DNA of 64,000 bases from NCBI RefSeq assembly GCF_037975245.1, contig NC_092575.1:325001-389000 (forward strand). Direction: 5' to 3'. The DNA is from Apostichopus japonicus (lineage: Eukaryota > Echinodermata > Holothuroidea > Aspidochirotida > Stichopodidae). Under the pieces are notes generated by a model. It did no database searches. It was given only the letters and a program-made list of their open reading frames with translations, and was not told where the DNA came from. Positions 38,101 to 50,700 of this stretch are shown here, in pieces. Position numbers and translations under genes: made by a program. Each line of letters begins with the position of its first letter. Position 1 is the first letter of the stretch.

Positions 38101-38995
38101 CCTTGTACACTGTGTGTGATCATGAATATTTGTGTTAATCATTGTGCTCTCATCTCTATTGAAATGTAAATTTATACAAAATTGTACAATCTTTGCTGAA
38201 ATAGAAACTCTAAATATTGTATACCCAGACATGTAGCTTGAAACCCCTGTGTGACACCTGTATACATGTGATTTGTCTCTAAGCACTACAAAGTATGCTT
38301 TAAACCCCTCTGTGATACCTGATATGTCTCTAAGCACTGCAAAATAACCCTCTGTGACACCTGTATGTGATATATGTCTCTACGCACTGCAAAATAACCC
38401 TCTGTGACACCTGTATGTGATATGTCTCTAAGCACTGCAAAATAACCCTCTGTGACACCTGTATGTGATATGTCTCTAAGCACTGCAAAATATATGCTTT
38501 AAACCCCTTTGTCTTTTAATCATTTTGTTACATACAGTACAATATTGCCAAGGATGTTTTTGCATACATGTACAATATCATTGCTTTAATTCTTGCTGTT
38601 CTTATATTTATAGGTATGAAGACCTGAAGACTTATTCATCTCAAGATCAGATAATGAAATCTTTATTGCTTGGAACAAGGTGTCATAAACAGAATGAAAG
38701 AGCCGTCTCAGAAAAGAGTGCCCAAATGTTTGCTGATAATTACGACATGGACTATGTAGAAGTGAGTGTTGAAGAAGGTGTTAATGTTGAGGAGTGTTTT
38801 AACAGAGTAATTGACAGTATTCTAGAACACTGGGAACAGAGGCATCTCTACAGATTTGAGTCTCGCTCTCAATCGCAGGAATCAGGAGCAAAGTTGTACC
38901 TTCAGAACTGTTCAAACTGTTGTGGTTATATTCGACAGGGCTCTGAAACAAGCTCGGAGAAAGCTGTTGAAGCAGGCTCAGGGATCAAGGTGTGA
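29139..38995 (+). CDS. Atypical Rab-like GTPase-fold protein, 3 exons, degenerate G motifs
   Basis: Exons 29139-29352, 31399-31507 and 38614-38995; GT-AG introns and matching phases give 234 aa. The start chosen is the ATG at 29139, which has A at -3 and G at +4; another in-frame ATG at 29118 has a weak context. Seen: P-loop GDSGTGKTS at residues 26-34; DTAG at 69-72; Rab-like HYKGAHGALLVFDVTNQDSF at about 83-102. Missing or altered: no switch-I Thr in the shortened segment between P-loop and DTAG; Met73 where Rab and Ras proteins have catalytic Gln; TRCH (129-132) in place of NKxD; SVE (159-161) in place of SAK. The C-terminus (GSGIKV) has no prenylation cysteines, although CSNCC occurs upstream. 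The closest resemblance from memory is the Rab39/Rab42 group, low confidence. It may bind nucleotide poorly or not hydrolyse it (inference). Confidence 0.85.
29353..31398 (+). other. Intron 1 of the Rab-like gene
   Basis: Starts gtaaat and ends accacag. Contains a G-rich tract at about 29865-30030. The remainder is AT-rich with no recognised exon. Confidence 0.7.
29859..30030 (+). repeat. G-rich low-complexity tract
   Basis: Starts with a run of T followed by about 13 G, then many GGGG and GGGTAGGG-like blocks (TTTGGGGTA repeated irregularly). The G runs lie on the coding strand of intron 1, so RNA or DNA quadruplexes are conceivable. The proline-rich frame on the opposite strand is an artefact of composition. 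Confidence 0.75.
31998..32276. repeat. ~151-bp tandem duplication
   Basis: AAAAGATGGT starts copies at 31998 and 32149. Both include TTTCCATAGGTCATGATTAG and GTACAGTGAACTTGAAGAGG. The first copy ends in a G run of about 16 (32115-32129), absent from the second. Confidence 0.85.
33731..34690. repeat. ~30-bp tandem array
   Basis: About 30 copies of ACTCAATGCCTGTGACTGCT followed by ACAATGAGGT or GCAATATGAGGT/GCAATGTGGT. Unit length varies between 27 and 34 bp. Longer blocks recur: the stretch with GACCTGCAACA(A/T)GTGGT appears at about 34073 and 34430 with the same neighbours, indicating block duplication. Confidence 0.92.
36515..37940. repeat. 56-bp tandem array with higher-order structure
   Basis: About 25 copies of CTCATACAACCTTAGACTGC then TCTGCATGAGCATACTCACA. 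Two unit ends alternate: TAGTAAGTATACTATA and TAGAATGTATAGTATA. A rare variant (GCATGAGGATAC) is followed by a shortened unit (GAGCATCACATGG); this pair recurs with a spacing of about 436 bp (near 36927 and 37363). Units decay towards 37700-37940. Confidence 0.93.
38205..38500. repeat. 48-bp tandem array before the last Rab-like exon
   Basis: About five copies of CCCTCTGTGACACCTGTATG followed by TGATATGTCTCTAAGCACTG, some diverged. It ends about 113 bp before the acceptor at 38613. Confidence 0.88.
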
Positions 38996-39359
38996 ATGAG
39001 GATTGGAAAGGTCAACGAGTGAACTGGATTTAATATGATAAAACACTGTATCTGTTGTGTGGTGAATGCAGTTTGTTATCAAATGCAAACAAATTTTACT
39101 TTTGTGTATGGTAGTGATCATGTAGTCTTACTACACTTACCCAGTACAGTGTTTGTATATGACTGCTCTATATAGTGCAGCCCTACAGTAAGTATAATTT
39201 ACACTGTTCTAATATCTGACATTGATGAGTCATGATGTTAAGTGTTGATTATATTATCAGAATGTATCAGCCTCACATCTCTCCCTTATGGGCTAGAGAT
39301 GTATGTATTTACTGTGTGTTGCAACATGATCAAACGTTCCATAAGAAAGAATTTTTATG
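38996..39359 (+). other. Probable 3' UTR of the Rab-like gene
   Basis: Unique sequence from the stop codon to the 37-bp array. No near polyadenylation hexamer was seen; the first clear AATAAA downstream is at 42051-42056, beyond the array. Confidence 0.4.
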
Positions 39360-41190
39360 TAGGTTATTACAACCATCCCCATAACGTATCCTACTGATGG
39401 TTATTACAACCATCCTCATAACATACCCTGCTGTACGTTATTACAACCATCCTCATAACGTATCCTACTCTAGGTTATTACAACCATCCCCATAACGTAT
39501 CCTACTGTACGTTATTACAACCATCCTAATAATGTTTCCTACTGTAGGTTATTACAACCATCCTCATAACATACCCCACTGTATGTTATTACAACCATCC
39601 TCATAACATATCCTACTGTAGGTTATCACAACCATCCTAATAATGTTTCCTACTGTAGGTTATTACAACCATCCTCATAACATACCCCACTGTACGTTAT
39701 TACAACCATCCTCATAACATACCCCACTGTACATTATTACAACCATCCTCATAACATATCCTACTGTAGGTTATTACAACCATCCTCATAACATATCACT
39801 GTAGGTTATTACAACCATCCTCATGATGTATCCTACTGTAGGTTATTACAACCATCCTCATAACATACCCTACTGTACGTTATTACAACCATCCTAATAA
39901 TGTTTCCTACTGTAGGTTATTACAACCATCCTCATAACATACCCCACTGTACATTATTACAACCATCCTCATAACATATCCTACTGTAGGTTATTACAAC
40001 CATCCTCATGATGTATCCTACTGTAGGTTATTACAACCATCCTCATGACATATCCTACTGTAGGTTATTACAACCATCCTCATAACATACCCTACTGTAC
40101 GTTATTACAACCATCCTCATAATGTTTCCTACTGTAGGTTATTACAACCATCCTCATAACATACCCTACTGTACGTTATTACAACCATCCTCATAACATA
40201 TCCTACTGTAGGTTATCACAACCATCCTCATAACATATCACTGTAGGTTATTACAACCATCCCCATAACGTATATATCCTACTGATGGTTATTACAACCA
40301 TCCTCATAACATATCCTACTGTAGGTTATTACAACCATCCTCATAACATATCACTGTAGGTTATTACAACCATCCTCATAACATACCCTACTGTACGTTA
40401 TTACAACCATCCTCATAACATATCACTGTAGGTTATTACAACCATCCCCATAACGTATATATCCTACTGATGGTTATTACAACCATCCTCATAACATATC
40501 CTACTGTAGGTTATTACAACCATCCTCATAACATATCACTGTAGGTTATTACAACCATCCTCATAACATACCCTACTGTACGTTATTACAACCATCCTCA
40601 TAATGTTTCCTACTGTAGGTTATTACAACCATCCTCATAACATACCCTACTGTACGTTATTACAACCATCCTCATAACATATCCTACTGTAGGTTATTAC
40701 AACCATCCTCATAACATATCACTGTAGGTTATTACAACCATCCCCATAACGTATATATCCTACTGATGGTTATTACAACCATCCTCATAACATATCCTAC
40801 TGTAGGTTATTACAACCATCCTCATGATGTATCCTACTGTAGGTTATTACAACCATCCTCATAACATATCACTGTAGGTTATTACAACCATCCCCATAAC
40901 GTATATATATCCTACTGATGGTTATTACAACCATCCTCATGATGTATCCTACTGTAGGTTATTACAACCATCCTCATGACATATCCTACTGTAGGTTATT
41001 ACAACCATCCTCATAACATATCACTGTAGGTTATTACAACCATCCCCATAACGTATATATCCTACTGATGGTTATTACAACCATCCTCATAACATATCCT
41101 ACTGTAGTTATTACAACCATCCTCATAACATATCCTACTCTAGGTTATTACAACCATCCCCATAACGTATCCTACTGTAGGTTATTGCAA
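39360..41190. repeat. 37-bp tandem array, ~1.8 kb
   Basis: Roughly 50 copies of TTATTACAACCATCCTCATA followed by ACATATCCTACTGTAGG. Variable positions include CCCCATAACGTA, CTAATAATGTTTCC, CATGATGTATCC and ACATACCC(C/T)AC. A composite block with CGTATATATCCTACTGATGG recurs at least four times between 40258 and 41070, showing amplification of multi-unit blocks. It lies just after the Rab-like stop. Confidence 0.94.
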
Positions 41191-42254
41191 CTCTGGAGGT
41201 AATTAAATGGCACAGTTGTAAGCTGATTGGCTGATGAAAATGATTTTTCTGTTGCAGACAACTTACTGTAACTGCTGGTTATCTAATCAACCCACTGAGC
41301 TGAGCAGTGATACCACTGTGTAACATCCAAGATGGTAGTTAGATGCCACTTGTGACTATTTATAGAACTTGCTGAGCACTATTGATATTGCATGAACTAT
41401 CGGCAGTTCCTTACTAGCAAGCAAGGATAGAAGATTCCTTAACACGATATGTTCTTAGCTCGGGACTAGTTTGCCTTGGGCAGAACTAATAACGTTTATA
41501 CATTCCTTTCAAAATACATTTCATGAAATGCCAAAAGGACTTTGAAACATTGATTTCAAGCCTGTAATCAATTTAAGTGAATATTTAAGTTATTTATGAT
41601 TATTCAGCATGTGTTTAGAACAGTATTATGATCAACTTAAGTTTAAAGATACATAAGAAACTATAATTATCTTTCCCATTTTGTGTGTTGCTTTATTTAT
41701 ATTGTGCAATTGTTTTATTTTCTCTTCTAAAACTAATCCTTCCTAAGACAAGCATTTTTCTTGCCTTTAACTTTTCTTTTATTCTACCTTAAAATCTATT
41801 GTCAATATTCTGCACAGCTGTAATGTCATTCACCAATGTAAGCTTTTACTGTACTCTACATATGTAGCCTACACATTCATCCACAACAAATTTGTCTTTG
41901 TATTTAACTGTAAATGTTAGCAGATTTATCACTTCATGTAAAGTGAAATTCACATGTTATTATTCATCACTGATTTGTACAACTTAAACAAATTGAAGAT
42001 GTATTAGTGAGTTATAGCGAGTATGAGCTTGGCCTGTTCCAGGGAAGTTTAATAAAGATGTATATAAGTGTTGCCAGTAAGCAGTGCAAGATTGATTAAT
42101 GGTTATCTTCTGGGAAGATTACTGACTTAGTGTGAATCCTAGATAGATTCCAGTACTAGTTAGAACCTAGATAGATTCCTAGATAGAACCTAGACAGAAC
42201 CTAGATAGAAACCTAGATAGATTCCAGTACTAGTTGATATTACTACACAACATA
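41191..42254. other. Intergenic; possible distal 3' UTR with AATAAA
   Basis: AATAAA at 42051-42056 could serve the plus-strand Rab-like transcript. A short GATAGATTCCTAGATAGAAC repeat lies at about 42120-42235. No coding exon was recognised. Confidence 0.4.
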
Positions 42255-42261
42255 AAGCTTC

Positions 42262-42880
42262 CTAAACTGTGATCAGCAGTAAGATGCAAAATATATATAC
42301 AATGTATATATTGCTGATAGACTTAACTACTGATACTGTGATCTGCAGTAAGATGCAAAATATATATTGCTGATAGACTTAACTACTGACACTGTGATCT
42401 GCAGTAAGATGCAAAATATATATTGCTGATAGACTTAACTACTGATACTGTGATCTGCAGTAAGATACAAAATATATATTGCTGATAGACTTAACTACTG
42501 ATACTGTGATCTGCAGTAAGATGCAAAATATATATTGCTGATAGACTTAACTACTGATACTGTGATCTGCAGTAAGATGTAAAATATATATTGCTGATAG
42601 ACTAAATTACTGATACTGTTATCTGCAGTTAGATGCAAACTATATATTGCTGATAGAGTACACTACTAATACTGTGATCTGTTTATCTGTAGTAAGATGC
42701 AAAATATATATTGCTGATAGAGTAAACTACTGATACTGTGATCTGCGGTAAGATGCAAAATATATATTGCTGATAGACTAGCTACTTATACTGTGATCTG
42801 CAGTTATATTCAAAATATATATATTGCTGATAGACTTACTATCTACTAATACTGTTATCTGCAGTGAGATGCAACATACT
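42262..42880. repeat. 56-bp tandem array
   Basis: About eleven copies of GATCTGCAGTAAGATGCAAA followed by ATATATATTGCTGATAGACT. Copies are more diverged towards 42600-42880. Confidence 0.9.
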
Positions 42881-43786
42881 GCCAATATAGAGTAACAATT
42901 ACCTACTGTACATCATGATATGCAGAAAGATACACATCAGCTTTAATTACATGTTATGATTTGAAGAAACTAGAAAGAGACTGAAACCAGTGTCATAGTT
43001 AAGCATATATGCTTAAGGGCCAGTGTCATGTTTCTACTACCTTAAGTCTGTGTGGACTTTAGTGTGACGGAACACTATTAAATCTGTTATATCATCGAAA
43101 GGAAATCAAATTTGTCACAGATTTTACTCAGTTTATCTCTTCATATAAACCAATCATTATGGTTTTGTTTTATCCTTTAAACTGTTTAAACTTTTAATAT
43201 TTGTTGTTTTCATTCCAATCCTTAAAGTCTTCCCTTGGTAGATGTAGCCCCTTGAACAGAACATCCACAGAACAAGTATAATTTTTCCATTTTATAATAA
43301 TATTACAATGCACAATGTGTCCGCTGCTTAATGTTGCATCCATCCATGCACGGTATACTTATTGAATATTTGGTAACTTAAAGCATGGTTTGGTTACAGG
43401 AGAAACTGCCTGATATAGTAAATATGTTTGATATTAAAAGTTTATGTTAACAAGATCCATGTGAACATGCAGTAAATGATCAGGAGGGAATACGCAAGAG
43501 TTAGATCTCTGTTGATAATACATGCAACAGGAGGTTGTGGAGAGCCATAAGCTTGAGAGGTAAATGCAACTTATAATGTTTGTCATGTTCAAATATGCAG
43601 TGTATTGAAAACAATAAATTGTTGGTCTTTCAAGTGGATGTGATTATTCTTACTTGTTTTTACTTATTCCATATTTTATTGAATATAACACAAACCTGCC
43701 TCCAACTATCTCAGTACATGAAAATCGTGGTCATGAACAAAATAAACAGTTTCAGGATTCTCAGCAAGACTGATAATTTGATCTAG
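42881..43786. other. Intergenic, nothing recognised
   Basis: AT-rich spacer between two arrays with an AATAAA near 43612. No gene was recognised. Confidence 0.4.
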
Positions 43787-44522
43787 GTTGGAATTACCCA
43801 ATCAGACTCCTATAGGATAGACCTTAGATACTACACACTGCCACTGAACCAAGGACTTAGCCAATCAGACTCCTATAGGATAGACCTTAGATACTACACA
43901 CTGTCACTGAACCAAGGAATTACCCAATCAGACTCCTATAGGATAGACCTTAGATACCACACACTGCCACTGAACCAAGGAATTACCCAATCAGACTCCT
44001 ATAGGATAGACCTTAGATACTACACACTGTCACTGAACCAAGGAATTACCCAATCAGACTCCTATAGGATAGACCTTAGATACTACACACTGCCACTGAA
44101 CCAAGGAATTACCCAATCAGACTCCTATAGGATAGACCTTAGATACTACACACTGCCACTGAACCAAGGAATTACCCAATCAGACTCCTATAGGATAGAC
44201 CTTAGATACTACACACTGTCACTGAACCAAGGAATTACCCAATCAGACTCCTATAGGATAGACCTTAGTTACTACAAGCTGCCACTGAACCAAGGACTTA
44301 GCCAATCAGACTCCTATAGGATAGACCTTAGATACTACACACTGCCACTGAACCAAGGACTTACCCAATCAGACTCCTATAGGATAGACCTTAGATACTA
44401 CACACTGCCACTGAACCAAGGAATTACCCAATCAGACTCCTATAGTATAGACCTTAGATACTACAAGCTGTCACTGAACCAAGGACTAAGCCAATCAGAC
44501 TCCTATAGGATAGACCTTAGCT
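43787..44522. repeat. 63-bp tandem array
   Basis: About twelve highly similar copies of CCAATCAGACTCCTATAGGA then TAGACCTTAGATACTACACA; TACCCAATCA recurs at 43921 and 43984. Variation is limited to a few positions (GCCACTG or GTCACTG, GAATTACC or GACTTAGCC), so amplification looks recent. Confidence 0.94.
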
Positions 44523-45388
44523 ATTCATAATGTGGACACTTAACTGTATACATTGTGTACTTTTCAATTATTCTTACTTAATTGATCCGTTGCTTAGTAA
44601 ACTATCACTCATGACATATTAGCCCCGTACTGTATAATAGGCATACTAGTACAACAATTCCTTTCATAAAGATCATATATATCAGTATATTTCAGATGTA
44701 AAGCCAACAGATACCAGTGGATAGTACTGAGGATTGTTCTATTAAGAATAAAGGGATGAGGCTGTTATTGAGCAGGTGCTACTAAAGTATTCAGAAACTG
44801 AATAGAGACAAAAATACTTGATTGAAGAATAGAACACTTGTATTTGGATTCCAAAGAACTCTTACTTGGACAGTGATACTCAGTACTCAAAATATTGAGT
44901 ACTTGTAAATACTTGATACACTGATAGTACTGTACTACAACACATCGTGACTGCAGAGAAAATGTTGAAACAAGACAAGTAAGATTTGGCAATAAAATAA
45001 AAATATTTTCTTCATTTTATGTACATATGATAGTTCCCATTTTCCTCATCCATGGTCTACTGAAGTCAAATACTTAACCACATTTTTGGTAAAAGAGTCA
45101 TCAATCTGGACTCTGCATTCATTACCTTTCCATCTCACTACTAATGAAACTAATATTGCTTAATAAGTTTTGTGTGAACTAAAGCTTGTGCATTAATTCA
45201 ATTTAGGAAAAATACTTCTAGCACAATGATGCATTATGTAATAAATAGTATTCAAACTCTTAACAATTGAACAAAAAGTTGCATATTAGAACAATAGCAC
45301 GCATACTTTACTAACTTTACTATTCCATTTACTTTAATAACTTAAATACTTCAGGTAAGTCAATGTAAAAACTCAAATCTTATTTAGA
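44523..45388. other. Intergenic between convergent Rab-like and TPC genes
   Basis: AT-rich spacer. No coding exon, repeat array or RNA gene was recognised. Confidence 0.4.
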
Positions 45389-45394
45389 TTTATT
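45389..45394 (-). terminator. Candidate polyadenylation signal (AATAAA) of the TPC gene
   Basis: TTTATT on the plus strand reads AATAAA on the minus strand, about 210 bases beyond the TPC stop codon at 45604. Position fits a 3' UTR end; AT-rich context makes chance occurrence possible. Confidence 0.4.
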
Positions 45395-45457
45395 ATGATA
45401 TATTATAAACAGAATCCTAACCTTAAATATTTGTGCAATTACAATTAAAATTCAATT

Positions 45458-45578
45458 AAAATGTACAACATCTGACATAAACATGTACAATATCTGACAT
45501 TAACATGTACAATACCTGACATGAGCATGTAGAATAACTGACATGAGCATGTACAATACCTGACATGAGCATGTTCAA
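45458..45578. repeat. 22-bp tandem repeat in the TPC 3' UTR
   Basis: Five or six copies of ACATGTACAATACCTGACAT plus two bases; starts at 45481 and 45503 differ by 22. Directly beyond the TPC stop codon. Confidence 0.85.
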
Positions 45579-45603
45579 AGTCACCTTGGCTTGACCCTGA
45601 CTT

Positions 45604-47746
45604 TCACAACACTGTTGGTGGTACATCAGCATCATCTTCTTTGTTGTGATCTCCATTAAGAACAGTTCTTCTCTCCATATTGTATTCATCAGGACCATTC
45701 TCTATTGGTTCACTTTCATTGTTATCTTCTTTCCTGTTTTCTGAAACAACATCGTTATTAATTCCTGTTTCAACATCTTCAGAACTGTTCTCAGACCTAG
45801 CCTCAACCTCAGCTTCAACTTCAAACCTTGTTGCATCTTCACTGATCCCACCATCCTCCATGGATTCTGTTCTCTCATCCTCCTGTTCATTGTTTATCTG
45901 TTGGATGTTTCTCAGATTTGGAGACTGTTCATTCAACTCTGGTATGTGATTTGGATATCCCCCCGTGTTATCCTGGAAGGGTACCCTGGTGAGGAGGGGG
46001 CTGTCCCTAGCAGGGGGAGTTACAGCACACACTGTGGTAAGACTCTGCCTACTCATCTCTCTTACCAAGAAACGACGGAGTTCCTTACGTTCCTGTAAAT
46101 CTGAGTCTCGAATCCACTCCTGCAAACAATGTGAAAATGTTGTTGACTGATTTACTATTTCCAAATAGATTATGATTGCATGTAAGGAACTGTATAACTG
46201 TAAGGATGTAACAACAGAAAATATGTGCCCAGTGAGGTAAGTAGTGGAGTAAGACCTATATTAATACTGTATAACTGTAAGGATGTGTCAACAGAATATA
46301 TGTGCCCAGTGAGGTAAGTAGTGGAGTAAGACCTATATTAATATCATAGGAAAGTGTCATCATCTTCAAAACAGGAACAGACAGCCGTTAGCAATAACCT
46401 AAATCAATAAAAAATAATTACCTTTTATTTCCCCTTGAAACTGAGTTTCATCATCGTTACTTTACCAGTTTTAACCATAGCTAAATGTCTAACAATTCTG
46501 TCCAAAGTATTAAATTTTTTGCAGTTAGACAAAATTAACACCAAATCACAACTTCAGATCCCAGTACCAGGAAAAAGAATTTTAATATTCTGCACAGACC
46601 TAACTGGTGTCATTGAAGTTTGGACAAGGTAGCTGACTGAAGCAAAATAATGTTATGTTACTATTACAATTACAATTATTATTATTAAGAGTTATTAAGA
46701 GTATTAAAGTATTTAGAATATGAAACTTACCTCAACTTCTCTGGCATACATAGTTTTACTTAAGTCTGCCTTTGTCCTTGGTCTTGCACCTTTAAACCGT
46801 AAGCTTTGCTGGAAGGGAATAATATAGAGAAACTGTTAAAACCAAGAATAGTGCTTTTGATATGAAACTATAACACTAATTCAGTCAAAGGAGCAAATCT
46901 ACACAATTCTTTAATAGAAAAGGAAAAATGATCATAATGGAATTAGTTATGTTTGAGCCACATGCAGTCAGTGCTGTCACTGTAATGATAGTGTTCATAT
47001 CTCACAAATACTCAGCAAAATGAAACAAAAATGTTAGCAAACTGCTTATTCACTAAAGAGCCTATGTAAGAGAATGTGTAAAAGTAAGAGGGCCTGCTAG
47101 GATTGAACCGCCAGGCCCTCTTACGTTTACAAATACACACCAAGCCAGAGATTTTCACTCATAGCTTCTTTGATCACTCTAAGTTCATTCTTGTGTGCTG
47201 TGCTGTGCTGGGGATATTACAAAACTTGGCTAGTAGGCCTGTCTCACCTTTTTCACTGGGTAGACTTATGGTTCTCTATGAGACTTTATGGTTGGACCAC
47301 AACTGGGTGGTATTTCAAATTAAGCCAGGTTGAAGGAGAGAAATCATGCGGTTTAAAGAACATGCCTATGATTACTGAGAATTGAGCAATTAATCAGAGT
47401 TTACAAAGTGGAGTGTATAAATAAATGGGAATTGGAGTGTTAGAAATATAAAACCATGCAACTTGGTTACCATGGAAATACACATTGACAGTATTCCAAA
47501 ACTGCAAGATGTCATGCATTTATGTGAAAGGATGTGAGTGTGGATGGCTAAATTAAAAATGTTGTCTTTATAATGTGATATTAAAACCCTAATATCTAAG
47601 AACATCTGTCATATGGTTACTTACAGTTTGACTCAGTCTAAGGTCATTTTTTAATATTGTCAGCTGCAAATCAGATGCTGTTTCCTTGAACATGGATTGC
47701 ATATCTCCATAATATAGGTTTACATTCACTTCAATGGCTGTGTCAG
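45604..47746 (-). CDS. TPCN1: TPC exons for the cytosolic C-terminal tail
   Basis: Exons 47625-47746, 46731-46808 and 45604-46119. LRFKGARPRTKADLSKTMYA then REVEEWIRDSDLQERKELRR aligns with the TPC1 tail ([21 protein letters not shown]). The last exon encodes 171 residues, of which about the final 125 are acidic and low-complexity (rich in E, D, N, S), ending DADVPPTVL before TGA/TAG-type stop at 45604. Human TPC1, as recalled, has a much shorter tail after the same point. Confidence 0.88.
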
Positions 47747-50700
47747 CTGTGAAATAAAATGAAATCAATCTTTTATACTACAAGACATGTAGACTATTGA
47801 CAATCTTAACATCCCTTGAAAAGACAAAACTTTTAATACAATCAAGCATCACCTAAGTACAGCACACATATTTTGTTATCTGTGTTAACAAACTATTAGA
47901 ATAAACCTAACTGGGTCATCCATCCTGACATAAAGTGAGTTGTGTTATTTGTGTTAACAAACCAATTTTGAATGTAGCTAACACTGTCAACTATCATGAT
48001 TAAAAATGAGTTGTGTTATTTGTGTCAACAAACCAATTTAGAATGTAGCTAACACTGTCAACTATTCTGACTAAAAGTGAGTTTTACTTTATAATTCTCT
48101 TTGGCCAGAAACACATAAGACAATGGAAGAGGACATACTGTAAATAAGAGTTACATTGAAGTGAGTTTTCTCTCAATGAATGATTGTTGCTTTAAAGTAG
48201 CTTAGGTTATGTTCTTCTTTGATATATTGTCAATGATAATGAATGATTGTTGCTTTAAAGTAGCTTAGGTTATGTTCTTCTTTGATATTGTCAATGATAA
48301 TGAATTATTGTTGCTTTAAAGTAGCTTAGGTTATGTTCTTCTTTGATATTGTCAATGATAATGAATTATTGTTGCTTTAAAGTAGCTTAGGTTATGTTCT
48401 TCTTTGATATTGTCAATGATAATGAATTATTGTTGCTTTAAAGTAGCTTAGGTTATGTTCTTCTTTGATATTGTCAATGATAATGAATTATTGTTGCTTT
48501 AAAGTAGCTTAGGTTATGTTCTTCTTTGATATATTGTCAATGATAATGAATTATTGTTGCTTTAAAGTAGCTTAGGTTATGTTCTTCTTTGATATTGTCA
48601 TTGATATGAATGATTCCTTGTGTGACTGATAATAAATTGAACTCTCTTTGTAAGCAACACAACCACAAATCAGTTTCTGTACACAATATTACAATCCACA
48701 ACATCAAAATATCAAGCTTTATAAAAATCTGTTTTAAAGTAGCTACATACTCTGAAAACATTCTCATGAGACCAGGTTTATAACCTTGCATATAGCTGTT
48801 CATGGAGGATCCAGGGTTCTATCCTAGCACATACATCACTTTTGAATGATGACAAATTCTATCACACATTCACTAAAGCCATTAATTACTGAGGATATAA
48901 TGACATATACGGCACCTTCAATAATCCGGGCAGCATCACTCTGTGCAAACTGCATTCTAAAGAGGAAGGCTTCCAGAACATATGCAACAGTTACCGTAAC
49001 AACAACCTGAAAAGATGAAAATATAGAATGGTGCAGTCACAAGCTGATAAGCAGAGGGCAGCAGCTTCAAACTTACAGAAGGAAACTCCAGCAGGTTGTA
49101 ACCAAATTTATATTACTCGATGAACATAATGTGAGTTTCTTTCCAGACAAAATGACTGACAAATTTAAAATAAATGAAATTCATCCTAAAACTCACCATA
49201 CTAGAGAGGTAAAAGATGATGAAATAAAGAATACTCCATTCACTGACAGTCATAGCAATTGCATTCTGATGAATAAACAATGAATAGTAGGTTATTTATT
49301 TAGTTTTGTATAAATGAAAGTTTGTTGAGTTTACAGACAATCACAGCAGTACTTACTGTTGCAAGATATACTGACCTGTATATATGTATATGATAGATAT
49401 ACAATGTCTGTTGTGGCACTAAAGTACATGACATACTGACCTGTATATATGTTTGATCGATATACAATGTCTGTTGTTGCACTAAAGTACATGACATACT
49501 GACCTGTATATATGTATATGATAGATATACAATGTCTGTTGTGGCACCAAAGTACATGGCATACTGACCTGTATATATGTTTGATAGATATACAATGTCT
49601 GTTGTGGCACTAAAGTACATGACATACTGACCTGTATATATGTATGATAGATATACAATGTCTGTTGTGGCACCAAAGTACATGACATACTGACCTGTAT
49701 ATATGTATATGATAGATATACAATGTCTGTTGTGGCACCAAAGTACATGGCATACTGACCTGTATATATGTTTTATAGATATACAATGTCTGTTGTGGCA
49801 CCAAAGTACATGACATACTGACCTGTATATATGTATGATAGATATACAATGTCTGTTGTGGCACCAAAGTACATGACATACTGACCTGTATATATGTATA
49901 TGATAGATATACAATGTCTGTTGTGGCACCAAAGTACATGGCATACTGACCTGTATATATGTTTTATAGATATACAATGTCTGTTGTGGCACCAAAGTAC
50001 ATGACATACTGACCTGTATACATGTTTGATAGATATACAATGTCTGTTGTGGCACTAAAGTACATGACATACTGACCTGTATATATGTATATGATAGATA
50101 TACAATGTCTGTTGTGGCACCAAAGTACATGACATACTGACCTGTATATATGTATGATAGATATACAATGTCTGTTGTGGCACCAAAGTACATGACATAC
50201 TGACCTGTATATATGTATATGATAGATATACAATGTCTGTTGTGGCACCAAAGTACATGGCATACTGACCTGTATATATGTTTTATAGATATACAATGTC
50301 TGTTGTGGCACTAAAGTACATGACATACTGACCTGTATACATGTTTGATAGATATACAATGTCTGTTGTGGCACTAAAGTACATGACATACTGACCTGTA
50401 TATATGTATATGATAGATATACAATGTCTGTTGTGGCACCAAAGTACATGACATACTGACCTGTATATATGTATATGATAGATATACAATGTCTGTTGTG
50501 GCACTAAAGTACATGGCATACTGACCTGTATATATGTTTTATAGATATACAATGTCTGTTGTGGCACTAAAGTACAGCCTAATAACGTCTCTGTACTCCT
50601 GCCTGCATGGCTGGATGTGAAAAATTACACCACAGCTACATTATAAACTCTATTGGAGCATCAATTAAAAGATTAAGTAATGGACAGTGAACACAACTTA

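Larger units (their letters stand above)
31508..38613 (+). other. Intron 2 of the Rab-like gene, 7.1 kb
   Basis: Starts gtatga and ends ttatag. Contains a GTCTGTCTGTC microsatellite near 31665-31681, a ~151-bp duplication, and 30-, 56- and 48-bp arrays listed separately. Sequence at 34700-36500 is AT-rich with no recognised exon. Confidence 0.75.

Noticed and set aside
39360-41190. CRISPR-like appearance of regular short repeats
   Set aside because: Units are directly abutting, with no unique spacers, and the genome is eukaryotic; these are minisatellites.
45680-46150. Plus-strand frames of 61-89 codons
   Set aside because: Shadows of the TPC last exon, which matches the channel tail on the minus strand.
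47077-47131. tRNA-like GGTTCAATCC in the minus-strand hairpin
   Set aside because: The surrounding bases do not form a T-arm, anticodon arm or acceptor stem; only a simple hairpin is supported.
49300-50567. Several minus-strand frames of 88-297 codons
   Set aside because: They are created by 61-65-bp tandem units inside a TPC intron. The frame shifts with every length variant and real exons flank the region.
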